A DNA stretch of 64,000 nucleotides from Cerasicoccus maritimus (GTDB taxonomy: Bacteria; Verrucomicrobiota; Verrucomicrobiia; Opitutales; Cerasicoccaceae). The stretch covers positions 34,674-98,673 of the forward strand of contig JAVDPD010000023.1 in assembly GCA_031296935.1 (NCBI GenBank), given 5' to 3'. The notes under the pieces were generated by a model. That model saw only the letters and a program-made list of their open reading frames with translations. It was not told the DNA's origin and made no database searches. Shown here one piece after another: positions 53,258-61,796 of this stretch. The translations under genes and the position numbers were made by a program. How positions within the stretch are numbered: position 1 is the stretch's first letter; the number at the start of each line of letters is the position of its first letter.

Positions 53258-53292
53258 AGATTTTAGCCCTTGGCGCTGGCTGGAATTTTAAT

Positions 53293-53307
53293 GTGTAAAA
53301 TTTACAC
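53293..53307. promoter_or_regulatory. Candidate NrtR operator 1 before pncA
   Basis: GTGTAAAATTTACAC is a near-perfect palindrome just upstream of the -35 box TTGACG (53314-53319). Confidence 0.7.
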
Positions 53308-53331
53308 TTTACCTTGACGCGCAAGCTTTGT

Positions 53332-53346
53332 GTGTATTTTATACAC
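53332..53346. promoter_or_regulatory. Candidate NrtR operator 2 before pncA
   Basis: GTGTA-TTTTA-TACAC covers the -10 region of the pncA promoter, 18 bases before the ATG at 53364. Two sites 39 bases apart suit cooperative repression. Confidence 0.7.
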
Positions 53347-53363
53347 ATTAAAAGAAAGCTATT

Positions 53364-53918
53364 ATGAAAAACACGACTGCGCTCATCATTGTAGATTTGA
53401 ACAACGACTTCATGCCCGGCGGCGCGCTGGGCGCAGAGGGAGCGGACGCAGTGTTGCCGGTCATCAACGAGCTCGCTGCGGGCGATGCTTATGGCCTCGT
53501 GGTTGCCACGCAGGATTGGCATCCCGAGGAACATGTATCGTTCGATCAATGGCCACCGCATTGCGTGGCGGGGACTCCGGGCGCTGAGCTGCATCCGCAT
53601 TTGGACGACGCCAATATCGACGTGATTATCCGCAAAGGCTTCGATGCGCATGCCGATAGCTACAGCGGTTTTTACAATGAACATGGCGAGACGAACGGCC
53701 TCGCCGAGCTGCTCCGCGCACGTCGCATTGAGGCGGTGGACATCGTGGGCATTGCGACGGACTACTGTGTCAAAGCCACCGCGATTGACGCCGCGACGAA
53801 GGCCGGCTTTCGCACCCGCGTGTTGCTCAATGGTTGCCGCGGGGTAGGGCTGGAACCGAACCACATTCCGGACGCGATTGCCGCCATGCGCGCAGCGGGC
53901 GTTGAAGTGGTCGACTGA
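53364..53918 (+). CDS. pncA: Nicotinamidase
   Basis: The 184-residue isochorismatase-fold amidase has Asp11 (VDLNNDFMPGG), the metal site Asp51-x-His53 (TQDWHPEEHVSF), Lys91 (RKGFDAHADSYS) and catalytic Cys135 (GIATDYCVKATA). It converts nicotinamide to nicotinate for PncB. Nicotinamide is released by NAD-consuming enzymes such as the sirtuin at 41.7 kb, so it links NAD use and salvage. It has its own operator pair and may lead the following six genes. Confidence 0.93.
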   Translation: MKNTTALIIVDLNNDFMPGGALGAEGADAVLPVINELAAGDAYGLVVATQDWHPEEHVSFDQWPPHCVAGTPGAELHPHLDDANIDVIIRKGFDAHADSYSGFYNEHGETNGLAELLRARRIEAVDIVGIATDYCVKATAIDAATKAGFRTRVLLNGCRGVGLEPNHIPDAIAAMRAAGVEVVD

Positions 53919-53943
53919 ACTTTTTCAAATTACCAATACGGAA

Positions 53944-54531
53944 ATGCATAGCACCATGAACCAAGAAATTTCCATCGATAGGATTCGCTCGTGCGAAGAG
54001 TTGCTGGCCTACATTGCCGAGGGCGGGAAGCCGCGCTACCTGAGCTTTTGGGGGCACACGCAGAAGTATCTGGACCAGATCGACAAGAGCTGCCTGAGCA
54101 ACTGGTATCCCTCGCCATTCACGCGTGACGGCTGGCACTACCCGACCGCCGAGCACTACATGATGGCGCAGAAGGCCGCGCTGTTTGGCGACGAGGCCAC
54201 GCAGCGCAGGATCCTCGAAGCCTACACGCCGGACGAAGCCAAAAAACTCGGCCGCCTGGTGCGCAACTTCGATGAAGCCGTGTGGCGCGAGCGCCGGTTC
54301 GACATCGTGACGAAGGGCTGCCTGGCGAAGTTTCAGCAGAATCCCGCCATGCGAAACTTCCTGCTCAGCACGGGCGATCAGGTGCTCGTTGAAACGAGTC
54401 CGCGCGACCTCGTGTGGGGTATCGGTTTCCTGGCCTCCGAGCCGCAATGGCAGCAGCCCAGAAACTGGCGCGGCCTCAATTTACTGGGCTTCGTTTTAAT
54501 GGAAGTCCGCCAACGTTTACTCGAACAATAA
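53944..54531 (+). CDS. NADAR-family protein
   Basis: The 195-residue protein has the NADAR/YbiA-like fold: SFWGHTQKYL, the conserved NWYPSPF and TAEHYMMAQKAALFGDE, and the C-terminal WRGLNLLGFVLMEVR. Family members act on ADP-ribose or riboflavin-intermediate N-glycosidic bonds, and some remove ADP-ribose from guanine. The ATG at 53944 was chosen (53956 is also possible); a longer frame overlaps pncA. It lies 25 bases after pncA. Confidence 0.85.
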   Translation: MHSTMNQEISIDRIRSCEELLAYIAEGGKPRYLSFWGHTQKYLDQIDKSCLSNWYPSPFTRDGWHYPTAEHYMMAQKAALFGDEATQRRILEAYTPDEAKKLGRLVRNFDEAVWRERRFDIVTKGCLAKFQQNPAMRNFLLSTGDQVLVETSPRDLVWGIGFLASEPQWQQPRNWRGLNLLGFVLMEVRQRLLEQ

Positions 54532-54548
54532 ACCACTCCGAATAGAAG

Positions 54549-55121
54549 ATGAACAACACCATCACCAGACAAACGATTGTGCACGACGCCAAGTGGCTGA
54601 AGCTGGTCGAGGCGGAGGCATCTGTCCGCGGCGAAGCAACGAAGTGGCTGTATTGCTCTCGCAAGCAGCAGCCCGGCGCCACGCGATCTGCTGACGCGGT
54701 GATGGTGGTCCCGTTTGTGAGAACCCCGGTCGGCGTGAAGCTGATCGCGGTGCGCGAGTTTCGCATCCCGCTGGGCGGTTATCAGATCGCCCTGCCGGCA
54801 GGGTTGCTGGACGAAGGCGAAACGCCCGAAGCCGCAGCCGCGCGCGAACTCCTCGAAGAAACGGGCTACGAAGTCACTGATGTGCTCGACGTGAGCCCCG
54901 TGCTGCCGTCCTCAGCCGGCCTGACCGATGAGACGTTTCAATACGTCTTTGTCGAAGCCAAGGCCGTCGGCGCGCAGCAGCTGGAAGCCACGGAAGCAAT
55001 CGAGGTGCTGGCCGTAACGCTCGCCGAACTACGCGAGCTACTGCACACCCCGGAGCACATCTGCGGACGGCTTTGGCCGCTCGCTTATCAATACACGCAA
55101 CAGAATCAGTATCCAATCTAG
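54549..55121 (+). CDS. Nudix hydrolase, ADP-ribose pyrophosphatase type
   Basis: The 190-residue protein has an intact Nudix box from Gly85 to Gly106 (GLLDEGETPEAAAARELLEE then TG) and a following SSAGLTDETFQYVFVEA, typical of ADPRases. It would cleave ADP-ribose to AMP and ribose 5-phosphate, clearing the product of the PARG and ARH enzymes in the same island. It starts 17 bases after the NADAR gene. Confidence 0.88.
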   Translation: MNNTITRQTIVHDAKWLKLVEAEASVRGEATKWLYCSRKQQPGATRSADAVMVVPFVRTPVGVKLIAVREFRIPLGGYQIALPAGLLDEGETPEAAAARELLEETGYEVTDVLDVSPVLPSSAGLTDETFQYVFVEAKAVGAQQLEATEAIEVLAVTLAELRELLHTPEHICGRLWPLAYQYTQQNQYPI

Positions 55122-55177
55122 GGAATGCTTTCGCAGTGAAGTTGTTGAAAGCAATCCCCCTCAAACGACTTCGAAAA

Positions 55178-56419
55178 ATGATCTTCTTTCACACTCTTCC
55201 CGTAGGCCAGCAGGCCGCAGTTTGGCGGCCGGACGGCAACTACGATATCGAAACGGGCCCGCAGCGCATCTTCGCTTTCAACCGGAGAATTCAATACCTG
55301 CAGCCCTTCACCGCGCACCCGAATGAATACATTCGCGTGCAGTTTAAAAACGGCGACACGCGGCACATTCGCGGCCCGGCAGTGGAGTTCCTGGACCCGA
55401 TTGTCCACGAGACCATCGAGGTGCGGGAGGCCATTGAAATCGATGGCGGCGAAGCGCTCGTGACTTATAACGAAGCCGACGACGGCGGCGTCATCCGGCG
55501 CATTGTGCGTGGCCCGGCCCTGCATTTTCCGCAGGCCAATGAATGGGTGCACGACTTCCGTTGGCACGGCAGCGATGGTTTCGAGCACGATAAAAAACGC
55601 CCCGGCGCGCTCACGTTCCAAAAGCTACGCACTGCGCCCGACCAGATGTATTATCGGGTGGAGGCGGTGCGCACGCGGGACGAAGCGGTGCTCGATGTGC
55701 GGCTGATGTTGTTCTTCGAACTGGTCGATATCGAGCGTATGCTCGACGTCACCCACGACCCGATTGCGGATTTCATCAACGCACTCACGGCGGACATCAT
55801 GGACTTCGTGGCGGACAAAACCTTCGAGCAGTTCAAAGCGAACACCAAGCTCTTGAATGCGTTGGAAGGCTACCCGCAGCTCATCAAGCGCGCCGAGCGC
55901 ATGGGCTATCAGGTCAACAAGGTTGCCTACCGTGGCTACCTTGCGAACCCGAAGCTTCAGGCCATGCACGACAACGCCATCGAGACGCGCACGCGCCTGG
56001 CGCTGGAGGCCGAAACGGAAACGCAAAAGCAAGCCGTGGCCGATCTCCAGCAGGCGCGTCAACTCGAGCGTGAAGCGCGGATGCGCAACGAGGCCGACAA
56101 CGCCGCCGAGCATCAGCGCCGACTCCAACGCGCGGCCGCCGACCAGGAACGCGAGCTCAAGCAGCTCGAACACACGCGGGCTCTGCGGCAACACGCCGAG
56201 GAGCTCGAAACCGAGCGCAACCACCAGCAGGCCATGAACGAACTCGAGGCTGGCCGGGACGATGCGCAACACGCCACGCGCCTCAAGCTCTACCAGGGCA
56301 TGCAGGCCGCTGGCGTGGACCTCACCCAAGTCCTCGTGGCCGAACACCAACGCACGCCGGACAAGCTAATCCGCATCGACGGCGACGCCAAAACGCGCGT
56401 CCACCTCGATGCCATTTAA
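55178..56419 (+). CDS. Vault-shoulder/SPFH-like coiled-coil protein
   Basis: From ATG 55178 the product is 413 residues. An N-terminal beta-rich part (about 1-150, two to three repeats such as FFHTLPVGQQAAVWRPDG) precedes a domain (about 155-275) with VLDVRLMLFFELVDIERML and DPIADFINALTADIMDFVAD. It then reads YQVNKVAYRGYLANPKLQAM, which matches the shoulder domain of the major vault protein and SPFH proteins. A charged coiled coil (about 275-395) follows. Such proteins form large rings or shells. A start at GTG 55136 is possible. It lies between the Nudix and PARG genes. Confidence 0.75.
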   Translation: MIFFHTLPVGQQAAVWRPDGNYDIETGPQRIFAFNRRIQYLQPFTAHPNEYIRVQFKNGDTRHIRGPAVEFLDPIVHETIEVREAIEIDGGEALVTYNEADDGGVIRRIVRGPALHFPQANEWVHDFRWHGSDGFEHDKKRPGALTFQKLRTAPDQMYYRVEAVRTRDEAVLDVRLMLFFELVDIERMLDVTHDPIADFINALTADIMDFVADKTFEQFKANTKLLNALEGYPQLIKRAERMGYQVNKVAYRGYLANPKLQAMHDNAIETRTRLALEAETETQKQAVADLQQARQLEREARMRNEADNAAEHQRRLQRAAADQERELKQLEHTRALRQHAEELETERNHQQAMNELEAGRDDAQHATRLKLYQGMQAAGVDLTQVLVAEHQRTPDKLIRIDGDAKTRVHLDAI

Positions 56420-56433
56420 CACACTACACTACC

Positions 56434-57282
56434 ATGAATCGAAATGAACGAATTAAGCTGGCGCAACAAACGCTCCAGATCATTGCCGATGGCGCCTACA
56501 CTGCGCCGTCCGGCCAAACAGTTTCCATCCAAGCAATGCTCGATGCCTGCCTGGAGCGCACGGTCGCCATTGCGCCGGAAGAGCCCATCGTTTGCCCGGT
56601 CGAGTCTTCGGCCGGCGCCAGCGCGGCGTTGTCGGTGGTCAATGAAACGACCTTGCAAGGCGCGCGGCGCTTAGTCGACAAGGGCGGCTATCAACGCGTA
56701 GGCGTGCTGAACTTTGCCTCGGCGAAAAATCCTGGTGGCGGCTTCCTCGGAGGCTCTCAGGCGCAGGAGGAATCGCTGGCCCGCAGCTCCGCGTTGTATG
56801 CGAGTTTGCAGATCTGCGAGGATTATTACACGCGGCATCGCGCGATGAAATCCTGCCTCTACACGGACTACATGATCCTCTCTCCGCAGTGCCCCGTCTT
56901 CCTGGATGACGACGGCGCGCTGCTGGAGCCGCCTTACTGCGTGGACTTCATCACGTGCCCGGCGCCCAACGCTGGCGCCATCCAAAAGAACACGCCGCAG
57001 GACGCGCCCATGATTCCCGACGCCTTTGCGCAACGCATCGATAAAGTGCTCGCGCTTGCGGTGCGAGAGGGCATGGACGCGCTGGTTCTTGGCGCCTGGG
57101 GTTGTGGTGTTTTCCGCAACGATGCGCGCATGGTGGCCGAGCTCTTTGCGAGCGCCATCGGAGTCGGCGGCAAGTATTACGGCGCCTTCCGCGAGGTGGT
57201 ATTCTCCGTGCTCGATAGGACGAAGACTGCTGATGTATATAACGCCTTCGACGATGCGTTGAAAGAATCCATTGACGCCTAG
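56434..57282 (+). CDS. Microbial-type poly(ADP-ribose) glycohydrolase (TIGR02452/DUF2263)
   Basis: The 282-residue protein carries the PARG signature GGGFLGGSQAQEE (101-113), with the catalytic glutamates in QEE. It also has NFASAKNPGG before it and a C-terminal VLGAWGCGVFRNDARMVAEL characteristic of the macro fold. It would remove ADP-ribose chains or monomers from proteins. It lies 14 bases after the vault-like gene and 4 bases before the ADP-ribosylglycohydrolase gene. Confidence 0.88.
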   Translation: MNRNERIKLAQQTLQIIADGAYTAPSGQTVSIQAMLDACLERTVAIAPEEPIVCPVESSAGASAALSVVNETTLQGARRLVDKGGYQRVGVLNFASAKNPGGGFLGGSQAQEESLARSSALYASLQICEDYYTRHRAMKSCLYTDYMILSPQCPVFLDDDGALLEPPYCVDFITCPAPNAGAIQKNTPQDAPMIPDAFAQRIDKVLALAVREGMDALVLGAWGCGVFRNDARMVAELFASAIGVGGKYYGAFREVVFSVLDRTKTADVYNAFDDALKESIDA

Positions 57283-57286
57283 CATC

Positions 57287-58366
57287 ATGAAACCAACCAA
57301 ACACCAACGCATTGCCGGCGCCCTCTGGGGGTGTGCGGTGGGGGATTCGCTGGGCTTGCCGGCGGAGGGGATTTCCCGTGCGGGCATTGCGAAGCGTGGG
57401 TGGACGAATAACTGGCGGCAGCGGCTGATCTTCGGCAAGGGCATGCTGAGTGATGACACCGAGCACACGCTGATGGTCGCGCAGGCGCTCTCGCAACATC
57501 GCGGCGATGCTGACGCGTTTGCACGAAGTCTTGGTTGGCGGCTGCGTTGGTGGCTAACGACCTTGCCAGCAGGCATTGGCATGGCGACGGGGCGTGCGCT
57601 GTTTAAGCTGTGGTTGGGCTTTCAGCCGAGTCGCAGTGGCGTGTTTTCCGCGGGCAATGGCCCGGCGATGCGCAGTGGGATTATTGGCGCGGTGTTTGCC
57701 GATGATAGCGAATCGCTCGAAGCCTTCGTGGAAGCATCGACCCGTATCACGCACACCGACCCGAAGGCATTGGTCGGCGCGTTGGCGGTGGCGTATTGTG
57801 CGGCAGGTGGGAGCGATGAAGTGTTGTTGAAAAAACTGCGCGCGCTTTCGCGTTGGGAGTCAACGGACTGGCCCGCGCTGATGCGTAAAATTGAAGAAGC
57901 TTTGCAACGCAAAGTAAGTGTGGCGGAGTTTGCCGACGAGCTGGGTTTGAGCAAAGGCGTGTCGGGCTACACTTACCACACGGTGCCAGTTGCGTTGTAT
58001 GGGTTTTTGTTTTGGCGTGACAAGCCGCAAGCTTTCGCCATGATGTTGAACGATATCCTGAACCTCGGTGGCGATACTGACTCAGTCGGCGCAATCGCCG
58101 GGGCCATGATGGGCGCAGAAGTCGGCACCGAGGGCATTCCAGATTCTTGGAAGGACGAAATCGCGGACTGGCCTTACTCAAAGAGCTACCTCGATGAGTC
58201 TGCCGCGCTGCTCGCTTCGGGGCAACTGGTGCGCATTACTTGGCCACCACTACATCTAATTCGAAACTTATTCTTTCTACTCATCGTGCTGACTCACGGC
58301 TTCTTGCGTTTTGCCCCGGTGGTGCAACGTGACCACGCACGAGCTACTACCAATCCCTATGAATGA
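57287..58366 (+). CDS. ADP-ribosylglycohydrolase (DraG/ARH family)
   Basis: The 359-residue protein has the di-magnesium site motifs of the ARH family: GALWGCAVGDSLGLPAEG, LSDDTEHTLM and LNLGGDTDSVGAIAGAMMG. It cleaves ADP-ribose from proteins or other targets. The C terminus (about 320-345, LIRNLFFLLIVLTHGFLRF) is hydrophobic enough for a membrane helix, unusual for the family. Start ATG 57287 is four bases past the PARG stop; the stop overlaps kptA. Confidence 0.88.
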   Translation: MKPTKHQRIAGALWGCAVGDSLGLPAEGISRAGIAKRGWTNNWRQRLIFGKGMLSDDTEHTLMVAQALSQHRGDADAFARSLGWRLRWWLTTLPAGIGMATGRALFKLWLGFQPSRSGVFSAGNGPAMRSGIIGAVFADDSESLEAFVEASTRITHTDPKALVGALAVAYCAAGGSDEVLLKKLRALSRWESTDWPALMRKIEEALQRKVSVAEFADELGLSKGVSGYTYHTVPVALYGFLFWRDKPQAFAMMLNDILNLGGDTDSVGAIAGAMMGAEVGTEGIPDSWKDEIADWPYSKSYLDESAALLASGQLVRITWPPLHLIRNLFFLLIVLTHGFLRFAPVVQRDHARATTNPYE

Positions 58367-58904
58367 TCCCTATAAAAAGGATAGTAAATTTCTCAGTCTG
58401 ATCCTGCGTCATGACCCCGGTAAAATCGGCCTTACGCTGGATGCGCAGGGCTGGACGGACGTTGACGTGCTGCTTGAATTACTGAGCCAACACGGCAAAC
58501 ACATTTCCCGCGAACGCTTGCAAGCGATCGTTGAGAACAACGATAAGCAGCGCTTTGCCTTGAGCGAGGATGGGCTGCGCATTCGCGCGAACCAAGGCCA
58601 CTCAATTGATGTTGATCTGGCGCTGGTGCCGAGTGCGCCGCCGGACGTTTTATACCATGGCACGGCGACGCGTTTCGAGGCGTCAATCCGTGAACAAGGT
58701 CTCGTAAAGCAAAGCCGCCAGCATGTGCATTTGTCGGCAGATGTGGATACGGCGACTAAGGTTGGCGTGCGGCATGGCAAACCGTATATCCTGCGAGTCG
58801 ATACGGTAGCGATGGCTCGTGACGGGCATCTGTTTTATCTTTCGAAGAATGACGTTTGGCTGACGGATTCAGTCCCCGCACGCTACCTGGAATTCCCTGA
58901 TTGA
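58359..58904 (+). CDS. kptA: RNA 2'-phosphotransferase (KptA/Tpt1)
   Basis: The 181-residue protein has the Tpt1 motifs FLSLILRHDP (Arg17, His18), RANQGHS, YHGT at 99-102 and HVHLSADV. It transfers the 2'-phosphate of RNA to NAD, releasing ADP-ribose 1'',2''-cyclic phosphate and nicotinamide, or can attach ADP-ribose to RNA or DNA ends. The start lies eight bases inside the ARH gene, giving tight coupling. It closes the island. Confidence 0.9.
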   Translation: MNDPYKKDSKFLSLILRHDPGKIGLTLDAQGWTDVDVLLELLSQHGKHISRERLQAIVENNDKQRFALSEDGLRIRANQGHSIDVDLALVPSAPPDVLYHGTATRFEASIREQGLVKQSRQHVHLSADVDTATKVGVRHGKPYILRVDTVAMARDGHLFYLSKNDVWLTDSVPARYLEFPD

Positions 58905-59047
58905 TCGCCCTCCTGACCATCGCGCCTAAGTGAGCGATGTCAAAAGGCGGCATTTCGATATGAGGTCTTTAAGGTATTGGTAGTCAGGGATATTACGCGA
59001 TTGATAGGGTTGCGCTTTGGGCGGGGTCGTTTATCTTACGTGCTTAG

Positions 59048-59974
59048 GTGAAGAGCGAATTATACGTCATTTTACGCGTTAAGGAGAAGGGCTACGACTA
59101 CCATGCGGTGGCGGCTAGCCGCAATGTGCGTTGGGCCGAGGCCCGGCTCAATTCGTTGCCGTCGGATATGCGCGGAGACTTTCACATCAGGCCGGTTCCG
59201 CTGGTGGAAGAGGTCGACGAGGTTGTGGCATTTTATGATCGCTGGGCGCCTGGAGGGCCTTTGGCGCTTTCGGGCTTTGGGGCTGACCCTAAGAAGAAGC
59301 CGCCGCTGCCGATAGAGCCGGAAGAGCGCGTCACGGAATACGTCCAGCTCGACGTGATACCAGAGGACATTTTCCCGCAAACCAAGAAGCAGCAAAAGGC
59401 CGCCGCAGCTACGTCCCCCAAAAACGAAGCCACCGCCAAGCCGGAAGCCGAGGCGGTCGCTGAGCAGCCCAGGAACCTGCGGCTTTATCTGTCCATCGGG
59501 CTAGCCGTGGCGACTTGGCTGATGGTGCTCGCGGCGTTGTTTTTATCGGCGCGGATGCGCCCGGTAGTGCTGGGCACGGAATCCGCATTGCCTGCTGGCA
59601 TGAGTTTTCCCTTTGCCTACACGGACACCCATTGCATCGAGCATGCGGGGTGGCTTTATTTTGAAAGTGACCTGAATCGCTCTGGCTTTGACCGGACGCA
59701 TGGCAACCTAGGTTGGCGCGTGATTGCGCAAGACGAGACTATGGACGTTTTGCGCCCGCAAGTGCTCAGCGCCCATTCGCACGAGCGCACCGAGTTTTCA
59801 TTTGCTTCCGGCCTCAGCGGCGTAGATCAGTGGCGGAAGGATAACTTCCTGACGATTACGGACGGCTATTTCATGATCTGGCCCGATGGCTCTCAGATGG
59901 TGTATGACGTTGGATCAGATCGGATTTACGGTCGCCTCTCCGCGGAAGTTGCCCACGAACTGTTCGCTCGTTGA
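59048..59974 (+). CDS. Hypothetical single-span membrane protein
   Basis: The 308-residue protein starts at GTG 59048. The cytosolic part (about 1-140) has a charged linker and RVKEKGYDYHAVAASRNVRW, a helix at about 147-170 (LSIGLAVATWLMVLAALFLS) and a C-terminal domain with YFMIWPDGSQMVYDVGSDRI. No family was recognised. Its end overlaps the convergent hypothetical gene by 60 bases, so one of the two stops may be read differently. Confidence 0.6.
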   Translation: MKSELYVILRVKEKGYDYHAVAASRNVRWAEARLNSLPSDMRGDFHIRPVPLVEEVDEVVAFYDRWAPGGPLALSGFGADPKKKPPLPIEPEERVTEYVQLDVIPEDIFPQTKKQQKAAAATSPKNEATAKPEAEAVAEQPRNLRLYLSIGLAVATWLMVLAALFLSARMRPVVLGTESALPAGMSFPFAYTDTHCIEHAGWLYFESDLNRSGFDRTHGNLGWRVIAQDETMDVLRPQVLSAHSHERTEFSFASGLSGVDQWRKDNFLTITDGYFMIWPDGSQMVYDVGSDRIYGRLSAEVAHELFAR

Positions 59975-60448
59975 GATCGGGCCCGGGATGCGGCAGGTAA
60001 AGCCGCTCATGGACAGCTGGAAAATGCCGCCAAACAAATCGCCGTCATCGAGCATCAGGTCGAGCTCGGCAATACGGGTGAGCATCTCGTCGTCGAAGTC
60101 TTGAAACTGCACATCGAGCTGATACACGACGCGGTTACCGTTGTGGTATATTTCCCAATCAGCGAAAGTGGAGTTAAACGCGCCGTCTTCATTCAGGTAA
60201 AAGCGGACGATAGGTGGTGTTTCATCCTGGAAGCCGAAGACTTGGCGATCCGAGCAAAATGCCTTCACGTTGTGGTAGCCCTGATAGGCGTTGGTCAGCC
60301 AGGCATCGCGCTCTTGCTGGGCGCGGACGCTGAGGCCAGCCTTGGTCGTGGCGGCGGTGAGGGCGGTCAGGGTAAGCAGGGCGAAGCCGTAGATAAAGAG
60401 ACGCTTGTTGGATGCTTTGCTGGGTGTTTGGTTGAGTATTCGTGTCAT
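59915..60448 (-). CDS. Hypothetical secreted or membrane-anchored protein of the pilin operon
   Basis: The 177-residue protein has an N-terminal hydrophobic helix (LFIYGFALLTLTALTAATTK) and a domain containing YHNGNRVVYQLDVQFQDFDD. It follows the PilX-like gene by 13 bases, so it is probably the last gene of the minor-pilin operon. Two cysteines (CSD, TCR) could pair. Function is unknown. Confidence 0.6.
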   Translation of the reverse strand: MTRILNQTPSKASNKRLFIYGFALLTLTALTAATTKAGLSVRAQQERDAWLTNAYQGYHNVKAFCSDRQVFGFQDETPPIVRFYLNEDGAFNSTFADWEIYHNGNRVVYQLDVQFQDFDDEMLTRIAELDLMLDDGDLFGGIFQLSMSGFTCRIPGPISTSEQFVGNFRGEATVNPI

Positions 60449-60461
60449 AGCAGTCTCCGTT

Positions 60462-61793
60462 TTATGGTGTGTAGGTGGTCAGCGATGATGGCGTTTTGAG
60501 TGGATAGCGATCAGTGGCCGCAGTCAGCTCGCGCCATTCCAGCATTTGGTATGTCTCGTCGGGTGAAAAATCTTTGAGGGACTCGTCGTAGTGGAATTCG
60601 TAATTGCCCTTCAGCTCAATGGTATCGGCGACGGCCGCGCCGTAAAACACGCCGGAGCTGCCGCCTCCCTTGAGCGCGAGTTCGGCATTGGGCGCATAGA
60701 TGATGCCTGAGAGCGCGCCGTTGCCATGAAGGTAAATTTCCTGTTCATTCGTGGCGGTGCCATAAATTTGCAGGTCTTCGGGCACGCCGTTGATGTTCAA
60801 AACGCCATTGCCGCCGATGTCGGCTTCGTCCCCAATGTAGAGCTTGAGTGAGGCACCGGGCATGACGACGATTTCACCGCGCACTTTAATGTCGTCGTCC
60901 AGCACCAGGTTTACATCGCCATACACGTAGAGCGTCCCTTTGCTGCCGATGTACAAATCATGAAAGTGGTAAGTGGTTTCAAAGCCAGCGATTCCGACGA
61001 AGGGGCCGGACAGGCTGGTGTAGGCGCTGGAGGTGTCTGGCTGCGAGACGTTGGGAAATTCCGCATAGAAATCCTGTGCGACGCGGCTGTCATCGATTTT
61101 GGTGCCCGAAGGTGTGTCGTAGCCGGTGATGGAGCCTTGCGAGCCGACTTCGGGGTAGGCCCCGCCGGTGGAAACGTAGCCCAGCACGTCGGCGTTTTGG
61201 AGAACAACAGAGCTGACTTCGACGCTGGCGCTGGCCACGGAGCCTCCGTCGTTCACGTTGGTCGTGGCGTTGTAGGCGCCGCTGGTGGAAAAGTATGAAT
61301 CGACGCTGATTTGATTGCCGTTCATCAGTACCTGATTCTTGGCGGTCAGGCCGTTGGCGAACATGCTGCGGTAGCCCAGCCGGATGTAGAGCTGCTTTTC
61401 GACAGAGCCATTGCTCACGTCGACTTCGCTGCCCGTTGCCAGCCAGACGTTGGACGTGGTTTGCGCATCCACATACACGTAGACTTTGTCACTGCCGCTG
61501 TTTGGCGAGTAGGCGCGGTAGTAGCGGTCGTTGGCGAGCTCGGTCCAGCTGGACCAGTCTTCGTTGTTCAGGGCGTAAAGTGCTTCTTCGGCACCCATCT
61601 CTGCGAGGTTGATTGACTGCTGTAGGGCGAAGGTGCGTTCCGAGTATTTCATCTCCTGTACTGCGTTGCGCAGGTAGAGCGTGACCGTGGAGATGATCAC
61701 GAGCGCAATGATGAGCATCGCGATGACGACTGAGCCGCGGCGCGACTGCCAACGCAGAGAGCGAGGGCGAACGGTGTACTTGTCGTTTGTCAT
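60462..61793 (-). CDS. PilX-like minor pilin/bactofilin-like surface protein
   Basis: The 443-residue protein has a basic leader and helix RGSVVIAMLIIALVIISTVT typical of PilX-type minor pilins without the consensus FTLVE. A long beta-rich region follows: LYVYGDVNLVLDDDIKVRGE, MPGASLKLYIGDEADIGGNG and GIIYAPNAELALKGGG, a repeated polymer-like (bactofilin/DUF7305-like) pattern. It lies four bases after the PilW-like gene. Confidence 0.7.
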   Translation of the reverse strand: MTNDKYTVRPRSLRWQSRRGSVVIAMLIIALVIISTVTLYLRNAVQEMKYSERTFALQQSINLAEMGAEEALYALNNEDWSSWTELANDRYYRAYSPNSGSDKVYVYVDAQTTSNVWLATGSEVDVSNGSVEKQLYIRLGYRSMFANGLTAKNQVLMNGNQISVDSYFSTSGAYNATTNVNDGGSVASASVEVSSVVLQNADVLGYVSTGGAYPEVGSQGSITGYDTPSGTKIDDSRVAQDFYAEFPNVSQPDTSSAYTSLSGPFVGIAGFETTYHFHDLYIGSKGTLYVYGDVNLVLDDDIKVRGEIVVMPGASLKLYIGDEADIGGNGVLNINGVPEDLQIYGTATNEQEIYLHGNGALSGIIYAPNAELALKGGGSSGVFYGAAVADTIELKGNYEFHYDESLKDFSPDETYQMLEWRELTAATDRYPLKTPSSLTTYTP

Positions 61794-61796
61794 GGC

